Below are positions 16,056 to 24,931 of a stretch of 64,000 bases of DNA, one piece after another. The stretch is from Bacillus subtilis (lineage in GTDB: Bacteria; Pseudomonadota; Alphaproteobacteria; Rhizobiales; Rhizobiaceae). The notes beneath the pieces were generated by a model. The model saw only the letters and a list, made by a program, of their open reading frames with translations, was not told where the DNA came from and did no database searches. Position 1 is the stretch's first letter. The number at the start of each line of letters is the position of its first letter. The translations under genes were made by a program, and so were the position numbers. The DNA is taken from positions 1-64,000 of the forward strand of contig JAHREI010000002.1 in the NCBI GenBank assembly GCA_021733665.1. Direction: 5' to 3'.

Positions 16056-17389
16056 CGGAGATTGCGGCAAGACATTATGCTTCTCTTGCCGTACCCCGCT
16101 ATACATCTTATCCGACTGCCGCGGATTTCTCTCCGGCAGTCGGGAAAGATCAGTATGAGGCGTGGTTACGGCGATTAAGGCAGGGGGAGCTGGTTTCTCT
16201 CTATCTTCATGTGCCTTATTGTCGTGACCTCTGCCACTATTGCGGTTGTCATGCCAAGATTGCACGGCGTGATACAGTGATTGAGGCCTATGCCGATATA
16301 CTGATCCGTGAAATTCGCCAGACAGGACAATATCTGACCGAGCGTCCGAAAGCAGTTCATCTGCATTGGGGCGGTGGTACGCCGAGTATTCTTGGTGGCG
16401 AGGGCATCGCCCGTATTACGCAAGTGCTGCGTGAGCAGTTCGATTTTGCTGATGATATGGAACATGCGATTGAGCTTGATCCGCGCAAGGTTGACAAGAA
16501 ACTGTGCCGCGATCTGGCTGAAGTTGGTGTGAATCGCGCCAGCCTTGGTGTGCAGGATCTCAATCCGGAAGTGCAGGAGGCTATTGGCCGCGTGCAGCCG
16601 ATTGAACAGGTTGAGGCTGCTGTCAATTCGCTTTGGCAGGTTGGCATTACCAGTCTGAACTTCGATCTGATTTATGGTCTGCCGCTACAGACGGTTGCAA
16701 CATTGCGCGAGACTTGCAAGCGCGTGGCGGCATTCCGTCCGAGCCGTATTGCCTGCTACGGTTACGCGCATTTGCCTGCGCGCCGTGCCAATCAGCGCCT
16801 GATCGACACCAGTCTGTTGCCAGATGCCGATGCCCGTTATGAACAGGCACAGATCGTCGGTGAGGCATTTATGGCTATGGGCTATGAGGCCGTAGGTATC
16901 GACCATTATGCGCTGCCAGAAGATGCGCTGGCCGTGGCCGCCAAAGCCGGTCAGTTACGCCGCAACTTTCAGGGCTATACGGATGATGATTGCCCGACAC
17001 TACTTGGTTTCGGTGCATCCTCGATCTCGCAGTTCCGCGAAGGCTATACGCAGAATATTGCTGATATTGGTCAGTATAAGGCTGCGGTGCTGTCTGAGCG
17101 TGCGCCGGTTATCCGTGGTTATGCATTTAATGATTCAGACCGCTTGCGGGCGCAGATCATTGAAAAACTGATGTGTGATTTCCGTGTTGATCTGAATGCG
17201 GTTGCACCGGGCGTTAACTTCTCAGACGAACTGGCATTACTGCGGCCGTTGAGCGTGGACGGCATCGTCAATGTTCAGGATGCGGTGATCACCATGGCAC
17301 CGGAGCATCATTCTCTGGTGCGGCTGGTTGCTGCTGTCTTTGATGAGTTCCGCCGAGAATGTGCGCATAGTTTTAGTATGGCCGTCTAA
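16052..17389 (+). CDS. hemN: Oxygen-independent coproporphyrinogen III oxidase
   Basis: This radical-SAM enzyme converts coproporphyrinogen III to protoporphyrinogen IX without oxygen. The 445-residue protein has the true HemN N-terminus RYTSYPTAADF. The cluster motif is C57-X3-C61-X2-C64-X-C66, followed by GGGTPS near 112 and the C-terminal HemN domain. It lacks the features of the HemW chaperones. It overlaps cydX by 4 nt, so haem supply and the haem-rich bd oxidase are made from one low-oxygen transcript. The stop codon lies in the loop of a 7-bp hairpin (17380-17397). Confidence 0.95.
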   Translation: MTEIAARHYASLAVPRYTSYPTAADFSPAVGKDQYEAWLRRLRQGELVSLYLHVPYCRDLCHYCGCHAKIARRDTVIEAYADILIREIRQTGQYLTERPKAVHLHWGGGTPSILGGEGIARITQVLREQFDFADDMEHAIELDPRKVDKKLCRDLAEVGVNRASLGVQDLNPEVQEAIGRVQPIEQVEAAVNSLWQVGITSLNFDLIYGLPLQTVATLRETCKRVAAFRPSRIACYGYAHLPARRANQRLIDTSLLPDADARYEQAQIVGEAFMAMGYEAVGIDHYALPEDALAVAAKAGQLRRNFQGYTDDDCPTLLGFGASSISQFREGYTQNIADIGQYKAAVLSERAPVIRGYAFNDSDRLRAQIIEKLMCDFRVDLNAVAPGVNFSDELALLRPLSVDGIVNVQDAVITMAPEHHSLVRLVAAVFDEFRRECAHSFSMAV

Positions 17390-17831
17390 GGACGGCCGGG
17401 GTTTAACATGACCATTTATACCGGTCATGCTACAGAGCTTCGCATTCGCCGCGGGGGCGCGGGCAGATGCGGAGAAGGGGCAGGGACTGCAAGCTGAAGG
17501 GGTAAGCTTTAGCGCGGGAATTGCCTGCAAAGGGCATCGCCTGATCGGCCACGGGGGCGCGGCGGATCAGTGCGATGCTTACTTTGTTTTCGGAGGGGAA
17601 AACAGACTGCAATATTGCGTTGTTTACCAAGTTTCCATGTGTTGCGGCACTTTCACGCTCTGTGCTTGCAAGAAATGACTGTTAAAAAAGCCTTAATATC
17701 GTATTATGTCAGTAGCTTCATGAGGCTTTCCAGCCTATGAAGCCTTGATTATGGCAGTCGGGAGCAGAATTATCTGCGGATAATAATGCAGGACGCAGCC
17801 GCTATATGAAACAGGATGGTAACAGAGAGTA
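17390..17831. other. Hairpin-rich intergenic region after hemN
   Basis: No supported gene is present. Three hairpins are visible. At 17380-17397, GGCCGTC/GACGGCC has a TAAG loop containing the hemN stop. At 17407-17429 the arms are CATGACC/GGTCATG. At 17715-17743 a 12-bp stem with one bulge pairs GCTTCAT-AGGCT with AGCCT-ATGAAGC. Positions 17430-17580 are GC-rich and contain short open frames on both strands, but none has a credible start or family-like sequence. None of the hairpins has a good T-run. Confidence 0.4.
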
Positions 17832-18416
17832 ATGTTGTTCAGACGCAGAGAACCCTTGAGCTACAGGGAGCGCCTTCGCACAATGATCTGGCCGCGCCGT
17901 TCTTTTTCACGCTCATTGCGCTATATGGGCAAGCGGATTACCCGCATAACGGCCAGCCCGCATGCAGTTGCAGCCGGACTTGCTGTTGGTGTTTTTGCAG
18001 CTTTTACGCCGTTCTTCGGCTTTCATCTTATTCTCGCGATTATCCTCGCTTATCTGATTGCCGGTAATATTGCTGCTGCGGCGATTGGTACGGCTTTGGC
18101 CAATCCGCTGACCATTCCGTTCATCTGGGGCGGAACTTACGAAGTCGGCCGTATGATCGTTGATGAAAACGGGCAGTCGCAGGCGCTGCCGCTAACCCGT
18201 ATTCTGGAAAGCGAAATCTTCAAGCAAATGAGTTTTGAAGAACTTTGGCAGCCGATTTTGAAACCGATGCTGTTTGGCTCGCTGGTACTGGGTCTCGGTT
18301 GTGCGCTGGCTGTTTATGTTGCTGCGCGCTGGGCGACGATTAATTATCGTCATAAGCGCTTGCAGCGCATTGTGGTTAAGAAGACACTGGCCGGACAGCA
18401 GGGTATATCCCGATGA
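17832..18416 (+). CDS. DUF2062 membrane protein
   Basis: This 194-residue inner-membrane protein belongs to the DUF2062 family, whose function is unknown. The conserved region [24 protein letters not shown] is followed by [12 protein letters not shown], the family signature. Three to four hydrophobic segments lie between about 48 and 165, flanked by Arg-rich ends. Its last codons overlap acpS by 4 nt (ATGA), so the two are translationally coupled, a common arrangement in Rhizobiales. Confidence 0.85.
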   Translation: MLFRRREPLSYRERLRTMIWPRRSFSRSLRYMGKRITRITASPHAVAAGLAVGVFAAFTPFFGFHLILAIILAYLIAGNIAAAAIGTALANPLTIPFIWGGTYEVGRMIVDENGQSQALPLTRILESEIFKQMSFEELWQPILKPMLFGSLVLGLGCALAVYVAARWATINYRHKRLQRIVVKKTLAGQQGISR

Positions 18417-18811
18417 TTATTGGTATCGGCAGCGATCTGATTGATATCCGCCGCATTGAAAAGACGCTTGCCCGTCATGGCAGTCGTTTCACTGAGCGGG
18501 TGTTTACAGAACGCGAACGTGCCAAGGCTGAAAGCCGTAAACGTCAGGCTGATACCTATGCCAAGCGGTTTGCAGCCAAAGAAGCCTGTTCCAAAGCTCT
18601 GGGGACAGGTCTGTCGCATGGCGTATTCTGGCGGGATATGGAAGTGATCAATCTGCCTTCTGGCAAGCCGACCATGAGCCTGACCAATGGTGCTGATGTG
18701 CGGCTGCAATCAATGATGCCGGAAGGTATGAAAGCCGTGGTGCATCTGAGCATCACAGATGAATATCCGATGGCGCAGGCCTTTGTGATTATTGAAGCCG
18801 TGCCGGCTTAA
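18413..18811 (+). CDS. acpS: Holo-[acyl-carrier-protein] synthase
   Basis: It transfers 4'-phosphopantetheine from CoA to acyl carrier protein. The 132-residue protein has the magnesium-binding aspartate of [11 protein letters not shown] (D8), plus [16 protein letters not shown] with its catalytic Glu. It starts within the DUF2062 stop and ends before a strong terminator at 18840. It is therefore not co-transcribed with lepB here; a GNAT gene and repeats lie in between. Confidence 0.96.
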   Translation: MIIGIGSDLIDIRRIEKTLARHGSRFTERVFTERERAKAESRKRQADTYAKRFAAKEACSKALGTGLSHGVFWRDMEVINLPSGKPTMSLTNGADVRLQSMMPEGMKAVVHLSITDEYPMAQAFVIIEAVPA

Positions 18812-18839
18812 GTATTTCTGTATTCTTGTATTAAAGTGT

Positions 18840-18868
18840 AGCGCCCACATGATGTCGGGCGCTTTTTT
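18840..18868 (+). terminator. Terminator of the DUF2062-acpS unit
   Basis: A perfect 7-bp stem AGCGCCC/GGGCGCT, loop of 10 nt, is followed by TTTTTT. Confidence 0.88.
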
Positions 18869-18898
18869 GTTTCACCTAAAGTTTGGGTGCATAGCGCT

Positions 18899-19348
18899 CT
18901 AAAGCATTTTACGATATTGGATAAAGCCGGATTTATCAGCGACACGGTCATAGAGCGCTATTGCATCGGTATTGGTCTCATGGGTTAGCCAATAGACACG
19001 CGAGCAACCAGCCTCTGCTGCAACTTTATAGACATGCTCAATGAGTGCGCGTCCGATGCCTTTGCCGCGAATTTCCGGATTAACGTAGAGATCTTGCAAA
19101 TAGCAGTAATCACCTGTCGCCCATGTGGAGCGATGGCGGATGTAATGGACTAGGCCGACGGCCTGACCGTCAACAAAAGCCAATGCGCCATTCATCGGTT
19201 CTGCGCTATCCAGTAATCTTTCCCAACTTTTATCCGTAACATCATCGGCAATGCTGGTTTTGTAAAAATCCTGATAGGCTTTCCATAATGGCAGCCATGC
19301 CGCTTTGTCCTGTGCGGTGAAGAGGCGGATTTCGACCGGTTGTGTCAT
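18899..19348 (-). CDS. GNAT family N-acetyltransferase
   Basis: This 149-residue acetyl-CoA-dependent acyltransferase has an unknown acceptor. The acetyl-CoA motif A region reads LQDLYVNPEIRGKGIGRALIEHV (about 85-107), with the R-G-K-G-I-G pyrophosphate-binding loop. WLTHETNTDAIALYDRV then matches motif B. It is a single gene on the minus strand between acpS and lepB, with no pathway clue from its neighbours. Confidence 0.88.
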   Translation of the reverse strand: MTQPVEIRLFTAQDKAAWLPLWKAYQDFYKTSIADDVTDKSWERLLDSAEPMNGALAFVDGQAVGLVHYIRHRSTWATGDYCYLQDLYVNPEIRGKGIGRALIEHVYKVAAEAGCSRVYWLTHETNTDAIALYDRVADKSGFIQYRKML

Positions 19349-19597
19349 GATATTTATATTCCCCTGCGTTTTATTCAGTACCTGACGTTCTTTTCATGAG
19401 ATCGGTTGAACACTGTTTTTCAATATTGCGGCACAGAATACATCATGGAATTTTCGTGATAACCAGAATGAAAATGCCAGTCTGTGCAATAATTTGAACA
19501 ATTTTCAGGATCAGAACGGTTCGTCTTTTAGTCATGAATCGCGGGACATAAAAGCAAGAGCCGGTATGGTGTTTTTTATTGAAAAACCGGCCTGCAG

Positions 19598-19642
19598 CAT
19601 GTCGCGGAAAAGTGGGAACCGGTTTTCCGGTAACGACATGCG
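19598..19642 (+). repeat. Rhizobiales-type palindromic repeat, copy A (tandem pair)
   Basis: Terminal arms GCATGTCG and CGACATGC flank the core CGGAAAAGTGGGAACCGG-TTTTCCGG. It is the first of two direct copies whose starts are 57 bp apart. Confidence 0.85.
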
Positions 19643-19654
19643 TCAAACCAAAAC

Positions 19655-19699
19655 CATGTCGCGGAAAAGTGGAAGCCGGTTTTCCGGTAACGACATGCG
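19655..19699 (+). repeat. Palindromic repeat, copy B (tandem pair)
   Basis: Nearly identical to copy A: core CGGAAAAGTGGAAGCCGG-TTTTCCGG and arms CATGTCG/CGACATG. Same orientation as copy A, with a 12-bp spacer between them. Confidence 0.85.
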
Positions 19700-19713
19700 T
19701 AAAAGCAACCAGA

Positions 19714-19755
19714 TAGAGCGAGCGCAGTGGATAGAACCAAACGCGACACGCTCTA
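19714..19755. repeat. Inverted repeat of a second family
   Basis: Arms TAGAGCG (19714-19720) and CGCTCTA (19749-19755) enclose a 28-nt interior. Total length (42 bp) and arms match the better-preserved element at 28464-28505, but the interior has diverged. Confidence 0.4.
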
Positions 19756-19880
19756 AATGCGGGTTTTATGCAACGCAGGCAGGGTGCTGTCCTTTGATCA
19801 GTGAGTTCCTGATTGCTTCATGGCTTTGTAGAGGTTAAGAGTCGCACAATAAACGCGCGCAAAAGCGGAGAAGGTCGAGC

Positions 19881-20666
19881 TTGTCTAACAAGAGTGAAGT
19901 GAAAAAATCCGGCGGTGCCGGTGAACTCGTCAGTATTATTGTGCAGGCTCTGCTGCTGGCGCTTGTCATCCGTACTTTGCTGTTCCAACCATTTAGCATT
20001 CCGTCCGGTTCCATGCGTCCGACGCTTTTGGAAGGCGATTATCTGTTCGTTTCCAAATACGCTTATGGCTATTCGAAATATTCTCTGCCGTTCTCGCCGG
20101 ATCTGTTCGAAGGCCGCATCTGGGGTGCCGAGCCGAAGCGTGGTGATGTTGCAGTTTTCAAACTGCCGAGCGATACAAATATTGATTATATCAAGCGCGT
20201 GATCGGCTTGCCGGGCGATAAAATTCAGGTGCGTGACAGCATTCTCTACATTAATGATGTCGCCGTACCGCGTGAAAAAGTCGGCGAAATTTCCAATCCG
20301 GATGTGACTGACGAAAATCGTCCGATTGAAGTCTATCGCGAGACATTGCCGAACGGCGTTTCCTATGAAACTCTGGATGTTAGCCCGAATGCAATGGGTG
20401 ACAATACGCGGGTGTTTGAAGTGCCTGCCGGTCACTATTTCATGATGGGTGATAACCGTGACAATTCGCTGGATAGCCGTTATTCTGTTGGCTATGTGCC
20501 ATATGAGAATTTCGTTGGCCGCGCGAATGTCATCTTCTTCTCCATCTCCGGAAAATACAGCCCGCTGGAACTGTGGCGCTGGCCGACCAATCTGCGGTTT
20601 GACCGCTTGCTGAACTGGGTCGGTGCAACGGAAAATCCAAAATCCGTTGTAACGACAAATAACTGA
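19881..20666 (+). CDS. lepB: Signal peptidase I
   Basis: This membrane-anchored serine protease removes signal peptides from exported proteins. The 261-residue protein has one N-terminal transmembrane helix at about 17-33. The nucleophile is S44 in SIPSGSMRPTL and the general base is K105 in YIKRVIGLPGD. The GDNRDNSLDSR box is near the C-terminal end. The start is a TTG at 19881, with GGAG about 10 nt before it; family alignment of the N-terminus (SNKSEVKKSGGAGE) supports it. It is the first gene of lepB-rnc-era-recO. Confidence 0.95.
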   Translation: MSNKSEVKKSGGAGELVSIIVQALLLALVIRTLLFQPFSIPSGSMRPTLLEGDYLFVSKYAYGYSKYSLPFSPDLFEGRIWGAEPKRGDVAVFKLPSDTNIDYIKRVIGLPGDKIQVRDSILYINDVAVPREKVGEISNPDVTDENRPIEVYRETLPNGVSYETLDVSPNAMGDNTRVFEVPAGHYFMMGDNRDNSLDSRYSVGYVPYENFVGRANVIFFSISGKYSPLELWRWPTNLRFDRLLNWVGATENPKSVVTTNN

Positions 20667-20720
20667 TGTGTGTTTTGACTAATTTAAATAAGAATAATGT
20701 TGCCGGTCAGGAGCCTGACA

Positions 20721-21425
20721 ATGGTTTCTGATCGCCAGCGTATAAAAATACTGCAAGAAAAAACCGGCCATACTTTTATTGATCATGCGCGCCTTGAGCG
20801 CGCATTGACACATTCCAGTGCGCGGCCGCAATCCGGCTCCAATTACGAGCGGCTGGAATTTCTCGGTGACCGTGTTCTGGGACTGATTATTGCGGAAATG
20901 CTGTTTGCGGCTTTTCCCGATGCGCCGGAAGGCGAGTTGTCCGTGCGCCTGAATGCGCTGGTGAGTGCTGAGGGCTGTGCATCTGTTGCCGATGAAATCG
21001 GTCTGGGCGACCTGATCGAGACGGGTTCCGACATCAAAAGCCTCAATGACAAGCGCCTGCTCAATGTGCGCGCCGATGTGATTGAAGCGCTGATTGCTAC
21101 GATCTATCTCGATGGCGGTATAGAGGCTGCACGCGGTTTTGTGCTGAAATACTGGGAGCCACGCTCCAGAGTGAGCGATGCTGCGCGTCGCGATGCCAAG
21201 ACAGAGTTACAGGAATGGGCGCATCAGCAGGGCAAGCAGCAAGGCAAATTGCAACCTGTTTACCGCATTGTCAGCCGCACTGGTCCCGACCATGAGCCTG
21301 TTTTTGTGGTGGAAGTGGCGATTTCCGGTTTCCAGCCGGCAACCGGAACAGGACGTTCCAAACGTATTGCCGAACAAGATGCTGCTGAAAACCTGCTGCA
21401 CCGCCAAGGCGTCTGGCAGAAATAA
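20721..21425 (+). CDS. rnc: Ribonuclease III
   Basis: It cleaves double-stranded RNA in rRNA and mRNA processing. The catalytic domain shows the signature YERLEFLGDRVLGL. The C-terminal double-stranded-RNA-binding domain runs from about DAKTELQEWAHQQG to AENLLHRQGVW. I choose the ATG at 20721, giving 234 residues (MVSDRQRI...), because AGGAG lies 7 nt before it. The frame is open 8 codons further upstream to 20697 without such a site. It is 54 bp after lepB; a palindromic repeat separates it from era. Confidence 0.95.
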   Translation: MVSDRQRIKILQEKTGHTFIDHARLERALTHSSARPQSGSNYERLEFLGDRVLGLIIAEMLFAAFPDAPEGELSVRLNALVSAEGCASVADEIGLGDLIETGSDIKSLNDKRLLNVRADVIEALIATIYLDGGIEAARGFVLKYWEPRSRVSDAARRDAKTELQEWAHQQGKQQGKLQPVYRIVSRTGPDHEPVFVVEVAISGFQPATGTGRSKRIAEQDAAENLLHRQGVWQK

Positions 21426-21463
21426 CTAATCTTATAAAATTTCCGTATTTGCGCTAAACTTAA

Positions 21464-21507
21464 GCACATCCCGAAAAGTGGAAACCGGTTTTCGGAATAA
21501 GATGTGC
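21464..21507 (+). repeat. Palindromic repeat, copy C
   Basis: Arms GCACATC/GATGTGC flank CCGAAAAGTGG-AAACCGGTTTTCGG. It lies in the rnc-era gap, within an otherwise co-directional gene cluster, so it may be transcribed into the operon mRNA. Confidence 0.85.
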
Positions 21508-21590
21508 GGTAAACTTAAATAAAGCTCGTTAAACCTGCGCAGGTTCTTCAGAGCATTTCCGATACAGCGCTTGGCTTAAAAGAGATAAAA

Positions 21591-22535
21591 ATGACTGAAA
21601 TCAACCATCCGCAGGGTGACAGCATAACCACAGCAGAGGCACAGACCCGTTCGGGTTTTGTGACGCTGATTGGTGCTCCGAATGCGGGCAAATCCACTTT
21701 GGTGAACCGCTTGGTCGGCACTAAAGTGTCGATTGTGACCCACAAGGTACAGACGACGCGCGCTCTGGTGCGTGGTATTATTACTGAAGATCAGACACAG
21801 ATCGTACTGGTTGACACACCGGGTATCTTCAAGCCGAAGCGCCGTCTTGATCGCGCTATGGTCACAACCGCATGGGGCGGTGCCCGTGATGCCGATCTCG
21901 TGCTGATCCTGCTCGATGCACAGGGCGGTCTGAATGAGTCAGCTGAGGCTCTGCTGACCAGCCTTGAAAACACGCATCAGAAGAAAATTCTGATCCTCAA
22001 CAAGGTCGATCGTGTTGATCCGCCAAAGCTGCTGGAACTGGCGCAGGCTGCCAATGAGAAAGTGAAATTTGAAAGCACTTTCATGATTTCGGCGCTAAAC
22101 GGTTCGGGCTGTAAAGACCTGCTGAAATATCTGGTTGCCCAAATGCCTTACGGCCCTTGGTATTATCCGGAAGATCAGATTTCTGATATGCCGATGCGCC
22201 AGCTTGCAGCGGAAGTAACTCGTGAGAAGCTCTATCTGCGCTTGCACGAAGAATTGCCTTATTCCTCAACGGTAGAAACCGAAAAGTGGGAAGAGCGCAA
22301 AGACGGTTCGGTGCGTATCGAACAGGTTGTTTATGTTGAGCGCGACAGCCAGAAGAAGATTGTTCTCGGCCATAAAGGCGAGACGATCAAGGCAATCGGT
22401 CAGGCATCCCGCAAGGAAATGTCTGCTATTCTCGAGCAGCCGGTTCACCTGTTCCTGTTTGTGAAGGTGCGTGACAACTGGGGCAATGACCCTGAGCGTT
22501 ACCGTGAAATGGGTCTGGAATTCCCGAATTCCTGA
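21591..22535 (+). CDS. era: GTPase Era
   Basis: Essential GTPase that binds 16S rRNA near its 3' end during 30S maturation. Of 314 residues, the G domain has G1 GAPNAGKST (about 28-36), G3 DTPG and G4 NKVD. The C-terminal KH domain contains the KIVLGHKGETIKAIGQASR loop. recO follows after 12 bp. The N-terminus is about 20 residues longer than in E. coli Era. Confidence 0.96.
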   Translation: MTEINHPQGDSITTAEAQTRSGFVTLIGAPNAGKSTLVNRLVGTKVSIVTHKVQTTRALVRGIITEDQTQIVLVDTPGIFKPKRRLDRAMVTTAWGGARDADLVLILLDAQGGLNESAEALLTSLENTHQKKILILNKVDRVDPPKLLELAQAANEKVKFESTFMISALNGSGCKDLLKYLVAQMPYGPWYYPEDQISDMPMRQLAAEVTREKLYLRLHEELPYSSTVETEKWEERKDGSVRIEQVVYVERDSQKKIVLGHKGETIKAIGQASRKEMSAILEQPVHLFLFVKVRDNWGNDPERYREMGLEFPNS

Positions 22536-22547
22536 GGATAGCTGATT

Positions 22548-23273
22548 ATGGAGTGGCGCGACGAGGGCATCATTCTCGGCACAAGACGGCACGGCGAGAG
22601 CAGTGCCATTGTGGAGGTGATGACCCGTGCCCATGGTCGCCATATGGGCGTGGTGCGCGGCGGCCGCTCCAAGCGTATGCAGCCGATGTTGCAGGTCGGC
22701 AATCATGTTTCGCTACATTGGTGGGCGCGGCTCGATGAACATCTGGGGTCTTACCAGATTGAACCTCTGAGCTTTTCTGCAGCGCGGTTGATTGATTTGC
22801 CGGTGGCGCTGTTTGCTATTCAGCTGGCCGCAGCCCATTTGCGTTTGCTGCCGGAGCGCGACCCGCACGAAAATCTCTATGAGACATTGCAGCTCTTGCT
22901 GGAGCATTGTGACACGCCGGTTGCTGCCGGTGAGCTGCTGTTGCGTTTTGAACTGATGTTGCTGGAAGAGCTGGGCTTCGGCCTTGATCTCAAAAGCTGT
23001 GCCGCAACCGGCGGTACGACTGATCTGATTTATGTCTCGCCGAAAAGTGGTCGAGCCGTGTCCCGCGATGCCGGTGCGCCTTGGGCAGACCGGTTGCTGG
23101 CGATGCCGGAATTTGTTTGTAATTCCCGCGTCAGAGCCGAGACTGTACCGGATATTTGTACGGCATTTAAACTGACGGGCTTTTTCTTTACCCGCCATGT
23201 GTGGGAGCCGCGCGGGCAGCAACAGCCGGAGTCGCGCTCCGGCTTTATTTCTGCTTTAAACCGCACCGCTTGA
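22548..23273 (+). CDS. recO: DNA repair protein RecO
   Basis: It loads RecA onto gaps together with RecR. The 241-residue protein begins MEWRDEGIILGTRRHGESSAIVEVMT, the N-terminal OB-fold signature, and continues with the helical RecO_C region. It is last in the lepB-rnc-era-recO unit. It converges on the MFS gene with a single base between the two stop codons, so no terminator fits between them. Confidence 0.95.
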   Translation: MEWRDEGIILGTRRHGESSAIVEVMTRAHGRHMGVVRGGRSKRMQPMLQVGNHVSLHWWARLDEHLGSYQIEPLSFSAARLIDLPVALFAIQLAAAHLRLLPERDPHENLYETLQLLLEHCDTPVAAGELLLRFELMLLEELGFGLDLKSCAATGGTTDLIYVSPKSGRAVSRDAGAPWADRLLAMPEFVCNSRVRAETVPDICTAFKLTGFFFTRHVWEPRGQQQPESRSGFISALNRTA

Positions 23274-23274
23274 T

Positions 23275-24507
23275 TTACGCTGCCGAGAGAGCAGGGCGCT
23301 GTACTGCTGTTTCGCGGATCGGCAAATGAATGAAAGCCGCAAACAATCCGAGAATAATGCTCAGCCACCAAACAGCATCATAGCTGTTGTAAATCTGGTA
23401 GAGCGTGCCACCGAGCCAGACGCCGATGAATGAGCCGATCTGGTGGGAGAAGAACACCATACCGCCCAGCAGGCCGAGATGGCGTGTACCGAACATCGTC
23501 GCGACAAGGCCATTGGTTGGTGGCACGGTTGAGAGCCAGAGCAGGCCCATGACGCCTGAGAAGATCAGTACACTGGTGCCCGACTGTGGCAGCAAAATAA
23601 AGCAGGCCACCAATATTGAGCGCAGCAGATAGATCAGTGCCAGCATTTTCGGTTTGGAATAGGTCTGGCCGAGGAAGCCGGCACCCAGTGAACCGATAAC
23701 ATTGAAAAAGCCGATCAGCGCCAGTCCCCAGACTGCATAATGTTTATCCACGCCGATATCAGAGATATAGGCCGGAAAATGCGTGGTGATAAAGGCAACC
23801 TGAAAGCCGCAGACAAAAAATCCTGCAGTCAAATACAGATAACTTTTATGTCCAAGTGCCTCTTTGAGGGCTTCAGATACAGTTTGCTTGGCATTTGTGT
23901 CCGGCATCCGTGCGTTGGAAGCATTGCCGCGCAACGGAATGGCAAGCAGTGGCACCAATAGCATGGCAACACCCAGCCAGACCAGCGCATCCGACCAGCC
24001 AAAACGCTCAATCAGACCCAGTGAAATCGGTGCAAAAGCGAACATACCGGCAGAACCGGCAGCAGTACCGAGACCGAAGACCAGACTGCGCTGTTGTGCG
24101 CTGACGTGACGGGCAAAGGCCGAGAGAATAATTCCGTAAGAGCCGGCGGCAACACCAAGGCCAACCAGCACACCGCCACCAATATGCAGAGCAATAGGGG
24201 CATCTGCATGCGCCATTAAAAGCAGGCCGGATGCATAGAAAATACCGGACATAAGCAGTACACGCCATGAACCGTATTTATCGGCAATCATACCAAAGAT
24301 TGGCTGACCGGCACCCCAGAACAGGTTTTGCAATGCCATAGCCAGACCATAGGTGCTGCGATCCCAGCCTTTGTCACCGATGATCGGCAGCTGGAAAAAG
24401 CCCATGGCCGAGCGCGGGCCAAAGGTCAGAAAGGTGATGAGACAACCGGCTATAATGATCAGCCAGGGCATGGAAGGGCTTCGATAGTCTTGGGAGGGAG
24501 TGGACAT
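23275..24507 (-). CDS. MFS transporter, oxalate/formate or monocarboxylate-like
   Basis: This 410-residue inner-membrane carrier has 12 predicted transmembrane segments. The N-terminal half has FGPRSAMGFFQLPI and the family loop FGMIADKYGSWRVLLMSG, a form of the MFS A-motif. A central hydrophilic loop lies at about 200-220. It resembles MFS proteins of the OFA/MCT-like group, but the substrate cannot be deduced. A perfect palindrome TGTAAT-N4-ATTACA at 24548-24563 lies 40 bp before the start and looks like its operator. It converges on recO. Confidence 0.82.
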   Translation of the reverse strand: MSTPSQDYRSPSMPWLIIIAGCLITFLTFGPRSAMGFFQLPIIGDKGWDRSTYGLAMALQNLFWGAGQPIFGMIADKYGSWRVLLMSGIFYASGLLLMAHADAPIALHIGGGVLVGLGVAAGSYGIILSAFARHVSAQQRSLVFGLGTAAGSAGMFAFAPISLGLIERFGWSDALVWLGVAMLLVPLLAIPLRGNASNARMPDTNAKQTVSEALKEALGHKSYLYLTAGFFVCGFQVAFITTHFPAYISDIGVDKHYAVWGLALIGFFNVIGSLGAGFLGQTYSKPKMLALIYLLRSILVACFILLPQSGTSVLIFSGVMGLLWLSTVPPTNGLVATMFGTRHLGLLGGMVFFSHQIGSFIGVWLGGTLYQIYNSYDAVWWLSIILGLFAAFIHLPIRETAVQRPALSAA

Positions 24508-24547
24508 GCTGTGCGTTCTTTCAGCGGAGATGCTGGTAAATCTATTG

Positions 24548-24563
24548 TGTAATAGTGATTACA
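24548..24563 (-). promoter_or_regulatory. Palindromic operator upstream of the MFS gene
   Basis: TGTAAT-AGTG-ATTACA has perfect 6-bp arms. It lies 40 bp before the MFS start, in an A/T-rich stretch suited to a promoter. No regulator gene is adjacent, so the binding protein is unknown. Confidence 0.5.
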
Positions 24564-24768
24564 TTATTTTTTTTAGGCTTGAAAGAGGTTTGAGTGAGAA
24601 TGCTTCATCCGCTTGGCTTGTTAATTGATTTTGCAGTGTTTTCAAAAGGTCGGGTACTTGGGTTTTGCACTGTCAGCATAAGTTGATGATTAATTTTACT
24701 CACTTTGAGCAAAATAATTCCTTGTCATGAAACTGTAATAAGCATAAAGATTCGCGCCACGGCATTGA

Positions 24769-24812
24769 GCAGTTTCAGGAAAAGTGGGTACCGGTTTTCC
24801 GTCCGAAACTGC
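24769..24812 (+). repeat. Palindromic repeat, copy D
   Basis: Arms GCAGTTTC/GAAACTGC flank AGGAAAAGTGGGTACCGG-TTTTCC. The arms differ from all other copies yet are exactly complementary to each other. Located between the MFS gene and nadA. Confidence 0.8.
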
Positions 24813-24846
24813 GTTTAGGAAATGACCGTCTTTTTCTTTCTGATTA

Positions 24847-24867
24847 TTATGCTCGAATTGAGTATAA
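24847..24867 (+). promoter_or_regulatory. Candidate NrtR operator before nadA
   Basis: TTATGCTC-GAATT-GAGTATAA is an inverted repeat with one mismatch in 8-bp arms. It lies 65-85 bp before the nadA ATG. Its right arm overlaps TATAAA, a possible -10 hexamer, so a bound protein would block transcription. The NrtR gene is nearby at 30336-31340. The assignment to NrtR is inference from genomic context. Confidence 0.45.
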
Positions 24868-24931
24868 ATAGCAAAAGACGGTTAAGGGGAAAAGGAGAGG
24901 GCAGCTTTAGTGCTGCTTTATGAGGCAGATT

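Larger units (their letters stand above)
19349..19880. other. Repeat-bearing intergenic region before lepB
   Basis: This 532-bp region has no supported gene. It holds two head-to-tail copies of the palindromic repeat (19598-19642 and 19655-19699) and a second type of inverted repeat at 19714-19755. The lepB ribosome-binding site GGAG at 19867-19870 is at the right end. A short frame running through the repeats is a by-product of their sequence. Confidence 0.5.

Noticed and set aside
15435-16265. 276-codon minus-strand frame over cydB-cydX-hemN
   Set aside because: It crosses three real genes in antisense and has low-complexity, non-family sequence.
17427-17678. 83-codon + frame after hemN
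   Set aside because: No ribosome-binding site, Cys-rich random-looking product and overlap with hairpins.
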